From assembly GCA_963762545.1 (NCBI GenBank), contig CAVXLC010000003.1, forward strand, positions 62,001-126,000: a stretch of DNA of 64,000 bases. Reading direction: 5' to 3'. Below the pieces are notes generated by a model that saw only the letters and a list, made by a program, of their open reading frames with translations, was not told the origin of the DNA and did no database searches. This DNA is from JABFSM01 sp963762545. Lineage in GTDB: Bacteria; Gemmatimonadota; Gemmatimonadetes; Gemmatimonadales; GWC2-71-9. This document shows, piece by piece, positions 21,307-31,802 of the stretch. The first letter of the stretch is position 1; every line of letters begins with the position of its first letter. The position numbers were made by a program, and so were the translations under genes.

Positions 21307-22554
21307 CTACTCCGCCTTGAGAATCCCGGGGCCCTGGCCGGCCGCGCCGAGGGTGCGTTCCAGCCGGGTGCGCTCGGCCAGGAATTGGGGCAGCAGGCTC
21401 CGCGTGAGCGGCTCGCCTGCTCCCAGGTCCACCCGCCGGGCGTCTCGCGCCACGCCGTTGACCCGGAACTCGTAGTGCAGGTGCGGCGCGCTCGCCAGAC
21501 CGGTGGCGCCCACGTATCCGATGACGTCGCCCTGGTGCACCCGGCTCCCCGCGTGCAGCCCCCGCGCGAAGCCGCTCAGGTGTCCGTATCGCGTGGTGAT
21601 CCCGTTCCGGTGTCTGAGCTCGATCAGGTTGCCGTAGCCGCCGGCCCGCCCGGCCCGGAGCACGGTTCCGTCGCCGGCGGCCAGCACCGGGGTGCCGCTC
21701 TGGGCCGCGTAGTCGGTCCCTTCGTGCCGGCGCCAGATCCCCAGGATCGGATGAAAGCGCGACTTGGAGAACGCCGAGGAAATGCGGCGGAATTCCACCG
21801 GTGCGCGGAGGAAGGCGCGCCGGAGGGAATTGCCCGCCTCGTCGAAGAACCGCGCCACATGATCCACCGGCTCGAACCGGAACGCCTTGAGATGCTTGCC
21901 GGAGGTGAGCAGGTCCGCCGCGAGGATGCCGCCGGCGCGCACCTCGCCCTCTTCCGAGATCTCGCGCTGGAGCACCACGGCAAAGCTGTCGCCCGGCTGG
22001 ATGTCGCGGTTGAAGTCCACCGACCAGGCGTACACGTCGGCCAGGTCCCAGGCCAGCTTGATCCGGTTCCCGGCATCGAGCAGGCGGTCGGGAATGAGGG
22101 CATCCAGCGCCTCGTACAGGGAGGACTCGATCGGCCCTTCGATCCGGATGACCTCCGAGCGCCACGCCACCGGGTGCCGCTCGGCGGTCCAGGCCCCGGA
22201 GTCGCGATGGGCCGCGAGTCGCTCGGCATCGCTGGTGCGGAGGGAAATGCTGCTGGGAGCGTCCTGCCCCGCTTCGCGCCGGAACAGCACCACCAGCCCG
22301 GCCGGGAGCCGCCGGGCGTCGAGCCCGACCCGTTCGAACATGCCCACCAGATTGGCCGCCGCGAGTCCCTGGCGACCGAACAGATCACTCAGGGTCTCGC
22401 CGCGGCGGAGCGTATCGCTGGATTCGCTGAAGGCCGTCCCGACGACGATCGGCCGGGCGACCGTGAGCCGGGCCCAGGGCCACCGCCCGCTCAGCGCCAG
22501 GCCGGCGGCCGCGATCAGGACCCCGACCGCCGCGGCAACCCGGAGCCGCCCCAT
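21307..22554 (-). CDS. M23 family peptidoglycan endopeptidase
   Basis: A 415-residue membrane-anchored or exported LytM-type metallopeptidase. A single N-terminal hydrophobic helix is followed by a LysM-like segment (DTLRRGETLSDLF) and a linker domain, then the catalytic domain with RRHEGTDYAA (HxxxD), GHLSGFA and APHLHYEF (HxH). All zinc ligands are present, so it should be active. ATG 22554 shares one base with the ftsZ stop, so it is probably translated together with FtsZ. A TTG one codon upstream is also possible. The position suggests a role in septal wall splitting. Confidence 0.9.
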   Translation of the reverse strand: MGRLRVAAAVGVLIAAAGLALSGRWPWARLTVARPIVVGTAFSESSDTLRRGETLSDLFGRQGLAAANLVGMFERVGLDARRLPAGLVVLFRREAGQDAPSSISLRTSDAERLAAHRDSGAWTAERHPVAWRSEVIRIEGPIESSLYEALDALIPDRLLDAGNRIKLAWDLADVYAWSVDFNRDIQPGDSFAVVLQREISEEGEVRAGGILAADLLTSGKHLKAFRFEPVDHVARFFDEAGNSLRRAFLRAPVEFRRISSAFSKSRFHPILGIWRRHEGTDYAAQSGTPVLAAGDGTVLRAGRAGGYGNLIELRHRNGITTRYGHLSGFARGLHAGSRVHQGDVIGYVGATGLASAPHLHYEFRVNGVARDARRVDLGAGEPLTRSLLPQFLAERTRLERTLGAAGQGPGILKAE

Positions 22555-23744
22555 CAATCCATCTGGCGCCGGATGAAGGTCGGGATTTCCATGTCGGACA
22601 CTTCGGGCTGCGCCGTGGCGCTGCGGCTCGGCGCGGATACCCGGGGTGCCACGGTGCGGGGCCCGCTCGCCGTGACCTGCGCCGCCGGGGGACCGCCGCC
22701 GAGCGGCGCGCCGCCGGCCACCGCGCGCTTCTTTTCGGGGAACTGCAGCACGCCGGCGCCGCGGGCCGGCGTCTGCTCCCCGGTGATGGCCCGGTCGAAG
22801 CCGGTCGCGATGACGGTGACGCGAATCTCCCCTTGCAGCGTGGTGTCGGTGCAGGAGCCGAAGATGATCTCCGCCTGGTCGCCCGCGGCGTCGTGGATGA
22901 TCTCGCTGATCTGGGTCACCTCGCCCATGGTGATGTCGCTGCTGGTGATGTTGATCAGCACGCCCGAGGCGCCCGCGATCGAGATGTTGTCGAGCAGCGG
23001 GCTCGCGATGGCCTGCTGGGCGGCCTCGAGGGCGCGGTTCTCGCCCATGCCGCTCCCGGTGCCCATCAGGGCCGAGCCGCCGTTCTGCATGACCGTGCGC
23101 ACGTCGGCAAAGTCCACGTTGATCAGGCCGGTGCGGGTGATGAGATCGGCGATGCCCTGGGTGGCGTTGAGCAGCACCTCGTCCGCCTTCTTGAGCGCGT
23201 CCTCGAACTTGAAGCCCTTGCCCACCACCGCCATGAGCCGCTCGTTGGGCACCACGATCATGGTGTCCACGCCCCGGCGCATTTCCATGATGCCGGTCTC
23301 GGCCTGCTTCATCCGCTTCTGGCCCTCGAACAGGAAGGGCTTGGTGACGATGCCCACGGTGAGCGCGCCGATATCCCGCGCCATCTGCGCGATGATCGGC
23401 GCGGCCCCGGTGCCGGTGCCGCCGCCCATGCCGCAGGTCACGAACACCAGATCGGCGCCCTGCATGGCGGCCAGCACCTCGTCCCGGTTCTCCTCGATGG
23501 CCTGGCGGCCGATCTCGGGGCGCGCGCCGGCGCCCAGGCCCCGGGTGAGCTTCTTCCCGATCTGGACCTTGAGATCCGACTTCGACTTGGTGAGCGCCTG
23601 GGCGTCGGTGTTGACCGAGATGAACTCCACGCCGACCAGGCGTTCCTCGATCATCCGGTTGACGGCGTTGCCGCCGCCGCCCCCGATGCCGATGACCTTC
23701 ATCCGGGCGTGCTGAGCACCGCTCTCTTCGAGCTCAAAAATCAT
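22554..23744 (-). CDS. ftsZ: Cell division protein FtsZ
   Basis: Tubulin-like GTPase that forms the division ring. The 396-residue protein has GIGGGGGNAVN near residue 19, the tubulin signature GGGTGTG at 107 to 113, and the T7 loop NVDFADV. A variable proline- and alanine-rich linker leads to a C-terminal peptide DMEIPTFIRRQMD of the type that binds FtsA and other partners. It follows ftsA by 19 bases with a GAGGG ribosome site and overlaps the M23 gene by one base. Confidence 0.97.
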   Translation of the reverse strand: MIFELEESGAQHARMKVIGIGGGGGNAVNRMIEERLVGVEFISVNTDAQALTKSKSDLKVQIGKKLTRGLGAGARPEIGRQAIEENRDEVLAAMQGADLVFVTCGMGGGTGTGAAPIIAQMARDIGALTVGIVTKPFLFEGQKRMKQAETGIMEMRRGVDTMIVVPNERLMAVVGKGFKFEDALKKADEVLLNATQGIADLITRTGLINVDFADVRTVMQNGGSALMGTGSGMGENRALEAAQQAIASPLLDNISIAGASGVLINITSSDITMGEVTQISEIIHDAAGDQAEIIFGSCTDTTLQGEIRVTVIATGFDRAITGEQTPARGAGVLQFPEKKRAVAGGAPLGGGPPAAQVTASGPRTVAPRVSAPSRSATAQPEVSDMEIPTFIRRQMD

Positions 23745-23763
23745 TGGCCGGGCCCTCGCCTTC

Positions 23764-25017
23764 TCAGAAGAAGTCCTGAAGCCATCGTTTGACTGGAGCG
23801 AGATACTTGTCGACCCCGGCGCCGCGCTTGCCGCCCTCGGGAAACCCGCCGCTGGTCATGACCTGTTTTGCACCATAGCGAAGCAGTCCGACCGGCACGG
23901 CCATCCGGGGGGATTCGACGCTGTCCACCAATCCCGTCAGGCCCTCGCCGGGGGTGCCGACCCGGACCGGCATGGCGAATACTTCCCGGGCCAGCTCCAC
24001 GATGCCGGGAGCCTGGGCGCCCCCGCCGGTAAGGATGATGCCCGCGGCGAGCCGCTGGCGGTAGCCCGCCCGGGAAATTTCGTCCAGCGCGAGCTCGAGC
24101 AGCTCCTGCAGCCGCATGTGCATGATATGGGCAAGCACCCGGCGGTGGGCCGAGCGGGCGCCCTGCCCCGGCGTGCCCGGAAGCTGGAAGACATCGGTCT
24201 CCGGGACCATCGGCTCGTAGGCCGCCCCGAAGCGTTCCTTGATGCGCTCGGCGTCGAGCTGGGTCACCTGGAGGCCGGCCACCAGGTCGCTGGTGACGTG
24301 TCCGCCCGCGAACATCGAGCTCGCGGTGTGGCGGATCTTGCCGGCGTGGAAGATCGAGACGTTGGTGGAGCCGCCGCCCAGCTCCACGATGGCGCACCCC
24401 AGCTCCCGCTCGTCGGGCGTGAGCACCGCCATGGACGCGGCCACCGGCTCCAGGACGAACTCGCCCACGTGGTATCCCGCCTTCTCGACGCATTTGCGGA
24501 GGTTCTGCACCGCGCTGGAGAGCACCGTAACCAGATAGACCTCGGCCTCGAGCCGCGATCCCGACATGCCGATCGGCTCGGTGATGCCCTCCTGCTGGTC
24601 GATCAGGTAGTCCTGGGGGATGGCGTGCAGCAGCTCGTGATCCCGGCCGAAGGAGATGTTGCTGGCCACGTCGTTCACCCGCGCCACGTCGTTGGTGCGG
24701 ATCTCGCTTCCGGTCACCGACACCACGCCGTGCGAGCTGCGGGCCGCGATGTGCTCCCCGGCCACGCCGCAGTACACCGTGCTGACCTCGACGCCGGCCA
24801 TGGTCTGGGCGTCCTTCATGGCCTTGGCGATGGCGCGGGTGGTCTCTTCGATGTCCCGCACCACCCCGCGCCGGACCCCGGAGCTCCGCTCGGTGGCGGC
24901 ACCCAGCACCCGGATCCGCGGGTCGCGAACGTCGCCGGTGACCTCGCCGATCACGGCGACGACCTTGGTGGTGCCCAGATCGAGCCCGGCCACCAGGAGC
25001 GGCGATGGCTTGCTCAT
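23764..25017 (-). CDS. ftsA: Cell division protein FtsA
   Basis: Actin-like ATPase that ties FtsZ to the membrane. The 417 residues contain the phosphate-binding LDLGTTKV, the 1C domain with VYCGVAGEHI, IVELGGGSTNVSIF and LTGGGAQAPGI. The C-terminal end KRWLQDFF is amphipathic and fits the membrane-targeting sequence. ATG 25017 overlaps the ftsQ stop by four bases. Confidence 0.96.
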   Translation of the reverse strand: MSKPSPLLVAGLDLGTTKVVAVIGEVTGDVRDPRIRVLGAATERSSGVRRGVVRDIEETTRAIAKAMKDAQTMAGVEVSTVYCGVAGEHIAARSSHGVVSVTGSEIRTNDVARVNDVASNISFGRDHELLHAIPQDYLIDQQEGITEPIGMSGSRLEAEVYLVTVLSSAVQNLRKCVEKAGYHVGEFVLEPVAASMAVLTPDERELGCAIVELGGGSTNVSIFHAGKIRHTASSMFAGGHVTSDLVAGLQVTQLDAERIKERFGAAYEPMVPETDVFQLPGTPGQGARSAHRRVLAHIMHMRLQELLELALDEISRAGYRQRLAAGIILTGGGAQAPGIVELAREVFAMPVRVGTPGEGLTGLVDSVESPRMAVPVGLLRYGAKQVMTSGGFPEGGKRGAGVDKYLAPVKRWLQDFF

Positions 25018-25681
25018 GCGCCGGCTCCCCGGACCACGATGCGGGAGGCGAACCGCGCGTCCAGCTCGCGCCAGGTGCGGCCCTTCCGGGCCAGGTAGTC
25101 GGCCACCAGCACCAGATGGCGGATCTCCTCGCTGGTGGCGCCGGCGCGGAACCAGAGCCGCCCCTCCGCCAGATCCAGCGCCACGTCGCGCTTGACCCGC
25201 TCGCCCCGTTCCACCTTCGCGAAGAGATCGGGCTCGGTTTCCCGCATCCGGGCCAGCAGCCCCGCGACCGCGGAATCGGCATCGGCCAGAGGCAGATCTT
25301 CGGCGGGACGGGTCGGGTCGAACGGCAGCTCGCGGCCGGCCTGATCCACCAGCACCAGCCGTCCGCTCCGATCGGCCAGCGCCACCGGCTCGGCCTCCCG
25401 TACCGTCACCCGGATCGTTCCCGGCAGCCGCCGGCTCACCCGGGCTTCCAGCACGCCGCTCACCTGGGACGCCCGCCGCTCCAGCGCTCTGGTCCCGTCG
25501 AAGATGCTGGCGCCCTTGGGCACCGCGAGCGCGCGCGCCATGCCGGCGGGCGTCAGGTACCGGGCGCCCACCAGCTCGATGCGCTTGACCGAGAAGAAGG
25601 ACATCCGGCGGAGCAGCTTGAACCCGCCCACCCCGGCCAGCACCAGGAGGATCGCCGCGCCGGAGACCAGGAGTGCCCGCT

Positions 25682-25685
<4 letters not shown>
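25014..25685 (-). CDS. ftsQ: Cell division protein FtsQ/DivIB
   Basis: Bitopic divisome protein that bridges early and late division proteins. The 223 residues show a short cytoplasmic start, a membrane helix at about 5 to 22, a POTRA domain (FFSVKRIELVGARYLTPAGM), and the beta domain (RRLPGTIRVTVREAEPVALA). It overlaps murC upstream and ftsA downstream by four bases each. Length is near the low end for the family. Confidence 0.9.
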
Positions 25686-27055
<1,370 letters not shown>

Positions 27056-27104
27056 GGCGGATGGTCTAATCTAAAACAGCACCGCAACTTGGGAAAGGCC
27101 GCCC

Positions 27105-28208
27105 CTACCCCGAAAGAATCCCGATACGAGCCGAAATCTGGGCGGCGGCGTCGGGCCGGCCCCGGCTCCGGGCCGCGGCCGCCATGGAGGCCAGCTTCTC
27201 GGACGATTCGAGGAGTCCCCGGACCATTTGGTTGAGCCGCGGCGTCGACAACTCCGACTGCGGCAGGAGAATCGCCGCGCCGGCCTCCGCCATGACCCGC
27301 GCGTTGGGCGTCTGATGATCGGCGGCGGCACTGGGAAGCGGAATCAGGATGGAAGGAATGCCCCAGGCGGCCAGCTCGGCCACGGTCATCATTCCCGCGC
27401 GCGAGATGGCGAGCGTCGCGACCGAATAGGCGTCCGCCATCGGGTCCAGAAAATCGAAGACCTGCACCGCCGGGGGAGCCTGCCGGCCGCTGAAGCGCGG
27501 GTACGTGGCACGCCCGGCGGCCCACAGCATCTGCACGCCCGCGGTGGCGCCGGTGTCGATCCAGCCGGCCACCACCTCGTTGATGAAGAGTGCGCCCTGG
27601 CTTCCACCGGTGATCAGGACCACCGGACGCGACGGGTCGAGCCCGAAGCGGGCGAGCGCCGCCGCCCGTCGCGCCGGCTCTGGCGGCGCGATCGGATTGC
27701 CGGTGTCGAGCACCGTGGTTCCTGGTCCGGTGCGCAGGTGCCGCGATGCCTCCGGCACTCCCAGCCACACCTCGCGCACCTTGCCGGCGAGCCGGCGGGT
27801 AGCGAGTCCGGGATAGGCGTTCTGCTCCTGGATCGCGGTGGGAATCCCTCGCCGCGCGGCCCGCCAGACCACCGGAGCCGAGGCGTATCCGCCGGTGCCG
27901 ACCACCACGGCGGGCTGCTCCCGGCCCAGCAGTGCGTCGACCTCACGGATGAGGCGAATCACCAGGAAGGGCCAGCGCAGATTCTTCCACCATTGGCGCC
28001 GGTACAGCGGCTCGGCCGGCAGGAGCTGGTAGGGAAAGTCCCGGGTGGGCAGCAGTGTCGCCTCGACCCCTCGAGCGGCACCGGCCAGCACGATGCGCCA
28101 GGCCGGGTGATCCTGCCGGAGCCGGTTGGCGATCGCGAGGGCGGGCATGAAGTGGCCGCCGGTGCCGCCGCCGGCGATGAGAACCGTGCGCGGGCGATCC
28201 CCGCTCAC
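27105..28208 (-). CDS. murG: Lipid II synthase MurG
   Basis: Peripheral membrane glycosyltransferase that adds GlcNAc to lipid I. The 367 residues contain GGGTGGHFMPALAIA at the N-terminus, GTGGYASAP, QEQNAYPG and the UDP-GlcNAc site GGSQGA. GTG 28208 overlaps the ftsW stop as GTGA. The reading frame continues upstream through ftsW as a noncoding shadow. Confidence 0.95.
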   Translation of the reverse strand: MSGDRPRTVLIAGGGTGGHFMPALAIANRLRQDHPAWRIVLAGAARGVEATLLPTRDFPYQLLPAEPLYRRQWWKNLRWPFLVIRLIREVDALLGREQPAVVVGTGGYASAPVVWRAARRGIPTAIQEQNAYPGLATRRLAGKVREVWLGVPEASRHLRTGPGTTVLDTGNPIAPPEPARRAAALARFGLDPSRPVVLITGGSQGALFINEVVAGWIDTGATAGVQMLWAAGRATYPRFSGRQAPPAVQVFDFLDPMADAYSVATLAISRAGMMTVAELAAWGIPSILIPLPSAAADHQTPNARVMAEAGAAILLPQSELSTPRLNQMVRGLLESSEKLASMAAAARSRGRPDAAAQISARIGILSG

Positions 28209-29323
28209 GGCTTCACCGGCCGTCCTCGCGCCCTCCCGATATTGACCAGCACGCCGACCGACATCAGGGTGATCAGCAAGCCGGAGCGGCCGTAGGACAT
28301 GAACGGAAGGCCGAGGCCGGTCGTGGGCATGAGGCCCAGATTCACCGCGGTGTGGAGCAGGGCGGCCAGCGCCACCATGGACGTGACCCCGGCGGCGAGG
28401 TACTGGCCGAACGGATCGGCGGCGGTCCGGGCGATGCGGAACCCGAGCCAGCAGAAGATCAGGAACAGCAGGGCGATCACCAGAACGCCCAGGAATCCCC
28501 ACTCCTCGCCGATGGTGGCCGCGAGAAAATCGGAGTAGCCGTACGGCAGATACCGCATCTTGAGCTGCCCGTGCCCGTACCCCACCCCCAGCGCCCCGCC
28601 GGAACCGAAGCCCAGAATCGCCTGCTTGAGCTGGAAGTCGGACTGACCGCAGGGCTCGAGGAAGCACTTGAGCCGGGTCAGCCGGTACGGCTCCGCCCAG
28701 ATGAGGGAGATCCCGGCAAACACCCCCGCGACGCCGAGCAGCAGGAAGTGTCCGATCTTGGCGCCGGCGGTGAACAGCACCACGCCGCCGATCAGCGACA
28801 CCAGCACCGCCATGGAGAGGTTCGGCTCGAGCAGAATGAGCAGCGAGACCAGCCCCAGAACAAGCAGAAAAGGAAACAGCCCCTTCTTGAAGCCGCGAAC
28901 CGCCTCGCCCTTCTTGGCGGCCAGCATTGCGGCCCAGACCACCACGGCGAAGCGCGCCACCTCGGACGGCTGGAGATTGATCGGACCCAGGGCCACCCAG
29001 CGATGGGCGCCGTTGCGAAGCGGGCGGATGGCGTTGGGAAACGGGAGGAGCGGAATCAGCAGCAGCAGCATCGCGCCGAGCATGACCGGCCAGGCCAGGC
29101 CGCGCCACTTGTGGTAGTCGATCCGGGACATCACGATCATGGCGATGGCGCCGGCCAGCGCGCCGGCCAGCTGCTTCAGGAAGAACCCGAAGGCGCCCTT
29201 CTCGAGCGTGGCTGCGGCATAGAGGCTCGCGATGCCGAACACGGTGAGCACCGCGGTGACCACCACCAGCAACCGGGTCTCCCAGCGCAGGTCGCCCGGA
29301 TCGCGCACCGCCGCGCTCACCAT
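28205..29323 (-). CDS. ftsW: Peptidoglycan glycosyltransferase FtsW
   Basis: SEDS polymerase that builds glycan strands at the septum with FtsI. The 372-residue protein has about ten membrane segments, the GAHRWVALGPINLQPSE motif, and LPFMSYGRSG near the end, where most family members have SYGGS. The catalytic aspartate region lies in the loop with the QAILGFGSGG segment. ATG 29323 overlaps murD by seven bases; GTG one codon later is an alternative. Confidence 0.94.
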   Translation of the reverse strand: MVSAAVRDPGDLRWETRLLVVVTAVLTVFGIASLYAAATLEKGAFGFFLKQLAGALAGAIAMIVMSRIDYHKWRGLAWPVMLGAMLLLLIPLLPFPNAIRPLRNGAHRWVALGPINLQPSEVARFAVVVWAAMLAAKKGEAVRGFKKGLFPFLLVLGLVSLLILLEPNLSMAVLVSLIGGVVLFTAGAKIGHFLLLGVAGVFAGISLIWAEPYRLTRLKCFLEPCGQSDFQLKQAILGFGSGGALGVGYGHGQLKMRYLPYGYSDFLAATIGEEWGFLGVLVIALLFLIFCWLGFRIARTAADPFGQYLAAGVTSMVALAALLHTAVNLGLMPTTGLGLPFMSYGRSGLLITLMSVGVLVNIGRARGRPVKP

Positions 29324-30672
29324 GATTCCACGATCTCCCGGAAGCGGCGGCCCCGCGCCTCGTAGTTGGTGAACATGTCGTAGCTGGAGCAGGCGGGCGA
29401 CAGCAGCACCGCGTCGCCGTCCCGGGCCATGCCCCGGGCCCGCGCCATGACGGCATCGAAGTCTCCCCCGGCGAGCACCGGGGTGGCCGATCCGGCCAGA
29501 TCCCGCTCGATGATGGGGCCCGCTTCCCCGTAGGCGATCACCATGCGGCACCGCTCCGCCAGGAGCGGCCCGAGCCGGGTGTACGGCTCGCCCTTGTGAC
29601 GGCCTCCCAGCAGCAGCACGAACGGCCGGGTCAGCGACCGCACCGCCACTTCGGTCGACGCGATGTTGGTGGCCTTGGAGTCGTTGATCCAGAGCACGCC
29701 GCCCACCTCGCGCACCGGTTCCATCCGATGCGGGAGCGCGGCGAAGGTGACCAGACCCTTGGCGATTTCCGGAAGGCTCACGCCGGTGGCGTGCACCGCG
29801 AGGGCCGCGGCCAGCGCGTTGGCCACGTTGTGGTCACCCAGGAGCGACAGCTCGGTCCGCGGCAGCAGCGCGTCGTCCCCGATCCGGAGCAGCCCGGCGG
29901 CGCGGTCGTACCAGCCGTCGGCCCTCCCGACGATGGAAAAGCGCAGGTGCCGTCCCGCCACGCCCTGCACCAGCTCCTGAGACGCCGCATCGTCCGCGTT
30001 GGTGACCCAGACCGAATCAGGGGAGGCGCGCTGGAAGAGCCGGCCCTTGTCCTCGTAATACTCCCCCAGTGCGGCGTAGCGGTCCAGGTGATCGGGGGCC
30101 AGGTTGGTGAGCACCCCGACGTCCGGTTCGACGCTCCGCATGTCGTGGAGCTGGAAGGAGCTGAGCTCCACCGCGAGCCATTCGGGCGGCACCGGCTCCA
30201 TGGCGATTTCGGACAGCGGAGTGCCGATGTTCCCCGCAGCCTCCGCGTGACAGCCGGTCGAGGCGAGCAGATGGGCCACCAGCGCCGTGGTCGTGGTCTT
30301 CCCGTTGGTGCCGGTCACCGCGATGTAGGGCACCCCGTCCAGAGCTTCCAGGCCGAGCTCGGCCTCGGCCTGGACCGGCACGCCGGCGCGGCGGGCCGCG
30401 ACCAGCGGCGGCGCGCCCGGCGGCACCCCGGGGGAGACGATGCAGAGCCCCGCGTTGGCGATACGGGTCAGATCATGCCCGCCCAGATCCACCGCGGCCC
30501 CCAGCGTCCGAAGCCCCCGGGCGAGCTCTTCGAGCGCCGGGAATTTGCCCGCGTCGGAGGCATAGACCGCCCGTCCCGCCCGGAGGAGGAGCCGGGTGGC
30601 GGCCACCCCGCTGCGGCCCAGCCCGATGACCGCCACTTCGCGGCCCTCGGGCGCGATGCGATCCGGTTTCAC
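29317..30672 (-). CDS. murD: UDP-N-acetylmuramoylalanine--D-glutamate ligase
   Basis: Adds D-glutamate to UDP-MurNAc-L-Ala. The 451 residues show the Rossmann start VAVIGLGRSGVA, the ATP site GTNGKTTTT, the NLAPDHLDRY segment and WINDSKATN, all typical of MurD. GTG 30672 overlaps the mraY stop as GTGA. Confidence 0.95.
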   Translation of the reverse strand: MKPDRIAPEGREVAVIGLGRSGVAATRLLLRAGRAVYASDAGKFPALEELARGLRTLGAAVDLGGHDLTRIANAGLCIVSPGVPPGAPPLVAARRAGVPVQAEAELGLEALDGVPYIAVTGTNGKTTTTALVAHLLASTGCHAEAAGNIGTPLSEIAMEPVPPEWLAVELSSFQLHDMRSVEPDVGVLTNLAPDHLDRYAALGEYYEDKGRLFQRASPDSVWVTNADDAASQELVQGVAGRHLRFSIVGRADGWYDRAAGLLRIGDDALLPRTELSLLGDHNVANALAAALAVHATGVSLPEIAKGLVTFAALPHRMEPVREVGGVLWINDSKATNIASTEVAVRSLTRPFVLLLGGRHKGEPYTRLGPLLAERCRMVIAYGEAGPIIERDLAGSATPVLAGGDFDAVMARARGMARDGDAVLLSPACSSYDMFTNYEARGRRFREIVESW

Positions 30673-31796
30673 CTGAGCTTGAGGGTGGCCATCGCCAGCA
30701 GGGCGCAGAGGATGCCCAGGATGTAGAAGCGGATCACCACGGTGGTCTCGGCCCAGCCCTTCTTCTCGAAATGGTGGTGCAGCGGCGCCATGCGGAACAC
30801 TCGATGCGCATCGGCGTATTCCCGGCCCCGGGTGCGCTTGAACCACTTGTAGACCCCCATCTGGAGCATCACCGACACCTGTTCCGCCACGAACACGCCG
30901 CCGATGATGAGCAGGAGGAATTCCGCCTTGAGCAGGATGCTGACCGTGCCCAGCCCGCCGCCGATGGCCAGGCTCCCGGTGTCTCCCATGAAGACCTGGG
31001 CCGGATGGGCGTTGAACCACAGGAACCCGAGCGACGCCCCCATCAGCGCGGCGCAGAAGACCGTGAGCTCGCCGGCACCGGGCAGGTAGTAGAACTGGAG
31101 ATAGCTGGTGGTGTCCACCCTGCCGAACACATACGCGAAGAACGCGAAGGCCGCCGCCGCGATGGCGGTGAGCCCGGCGGCGAGGCCGTCGAGGCCGTCG
31201 GTCATGTTGACGGCGTTGCTGCTGCCGGTGACCACCAGGGTCACGAAGCCGACATAGAGCCACGGGGCCAGGACCAGCACCGTGTACTTGATGAACGGGA
31301 CCGTGGTGCCGCCCGCCGGCAGCGTCGCGGGGGACACCACCGGGTAGGAGAGCAGGTACAATCCCAGGGCCAGCCCGAACACGCACTGGCCCACCAGCTT
31401 CCACTTGGCCACCAGTCCGCGGGACTTGCCCTCGACGATCTTGAGATAGTCGTCCAGGAACCCGATCGCGCCGGTCCAGAGCGTGGCGAGAATCGCCACC
31501 ACCACGAACCGGTTGTTGAGCGGCGCCCAGAGCAGCGTCGGAATGATCGTGGCGAACAGGATGATCAGCCCGCCCATCGTCGGCGTGCCCCGCTTGCCCT
31601 GGTGGGTGGCCAGGCCTTCGGAGCGCACCACTTGCCCGATCTTCTTCTCGCGGAGCCGCCGAATGATCGAGGGCCCCACCAGGAACGCGAACAGCAGCGC
31701 CGAGAGCATGGCGCCCGCGGCGCGAAAGCTGATGTAGTTGAAGAGATTGAAGATGATGTGTTCGCGAGCGAGGGGAGCCAGGAGGTGATACAGCAT
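30669..31796 (-). CDS. mraY: Phospho-N-acetylmuramoyl-pentapeptide transferase MraY
   Basis: Membrane enzyme that moves phospho-MurNAc-pentapeptide to undecaprenyl phosphate, forming lipid I. The 375-residue protein has about ten membrane segments, FLDDYLKI and NMTDGLDGLA with the metal-binding aspartates, and MAPLHHHFEKKGW near the C-terminus. A GAGG ribosome site precedes the ATG six bases after murF. Confidence 0.96.
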   Translation of the reverse strand: MLYHLLAPLAREHIIFNLFNYISFRAAGAMLSALLFAFLVGPSIIRRLREKKIGQVVRSEGLATHQGKRGTPTMGGLIILFATIIPTLLWAPLNNRFVVVAILATLWTGAIGFLDDYLKIVEGKSRGLVAKWKLVGQCVFGLALGLYLLSYPVVSPATLPAGGTTVPFIKYTVLVLAPWLYVGFVTLVVTGSSNAVNMTDGLDGLAAGLTAIAAAAFAFFAYVFGRVDTTSYLQFYYLPGAGELTVFCAALMGASLGFLWFNAHPAQVFMGDTGSLAIGGGLGTVSILLKAEFLLLIIGGVFVAEQVSVMLQMGVYKWFKRTRGREYADAHRVFRMAPLHHHFEKKGWAETTVVIRFYILGILCALLAMATLKLR

Positions 31797-31802
31797 GGCG
31801 CC

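Noticed and set aside
19705..23715. Plus-strand open frame of 1336 codons opposite ftsZ and the M23 gene
   Set aside because: Antisense shadow; no recognisable domain and opposite to conserved genes.
27056..27104. Promoter for murC in the 49-base gap after murG
   Set aside because: The gap is AT-rich for this genome but no properly spaced -35 and -10 pair could be found.
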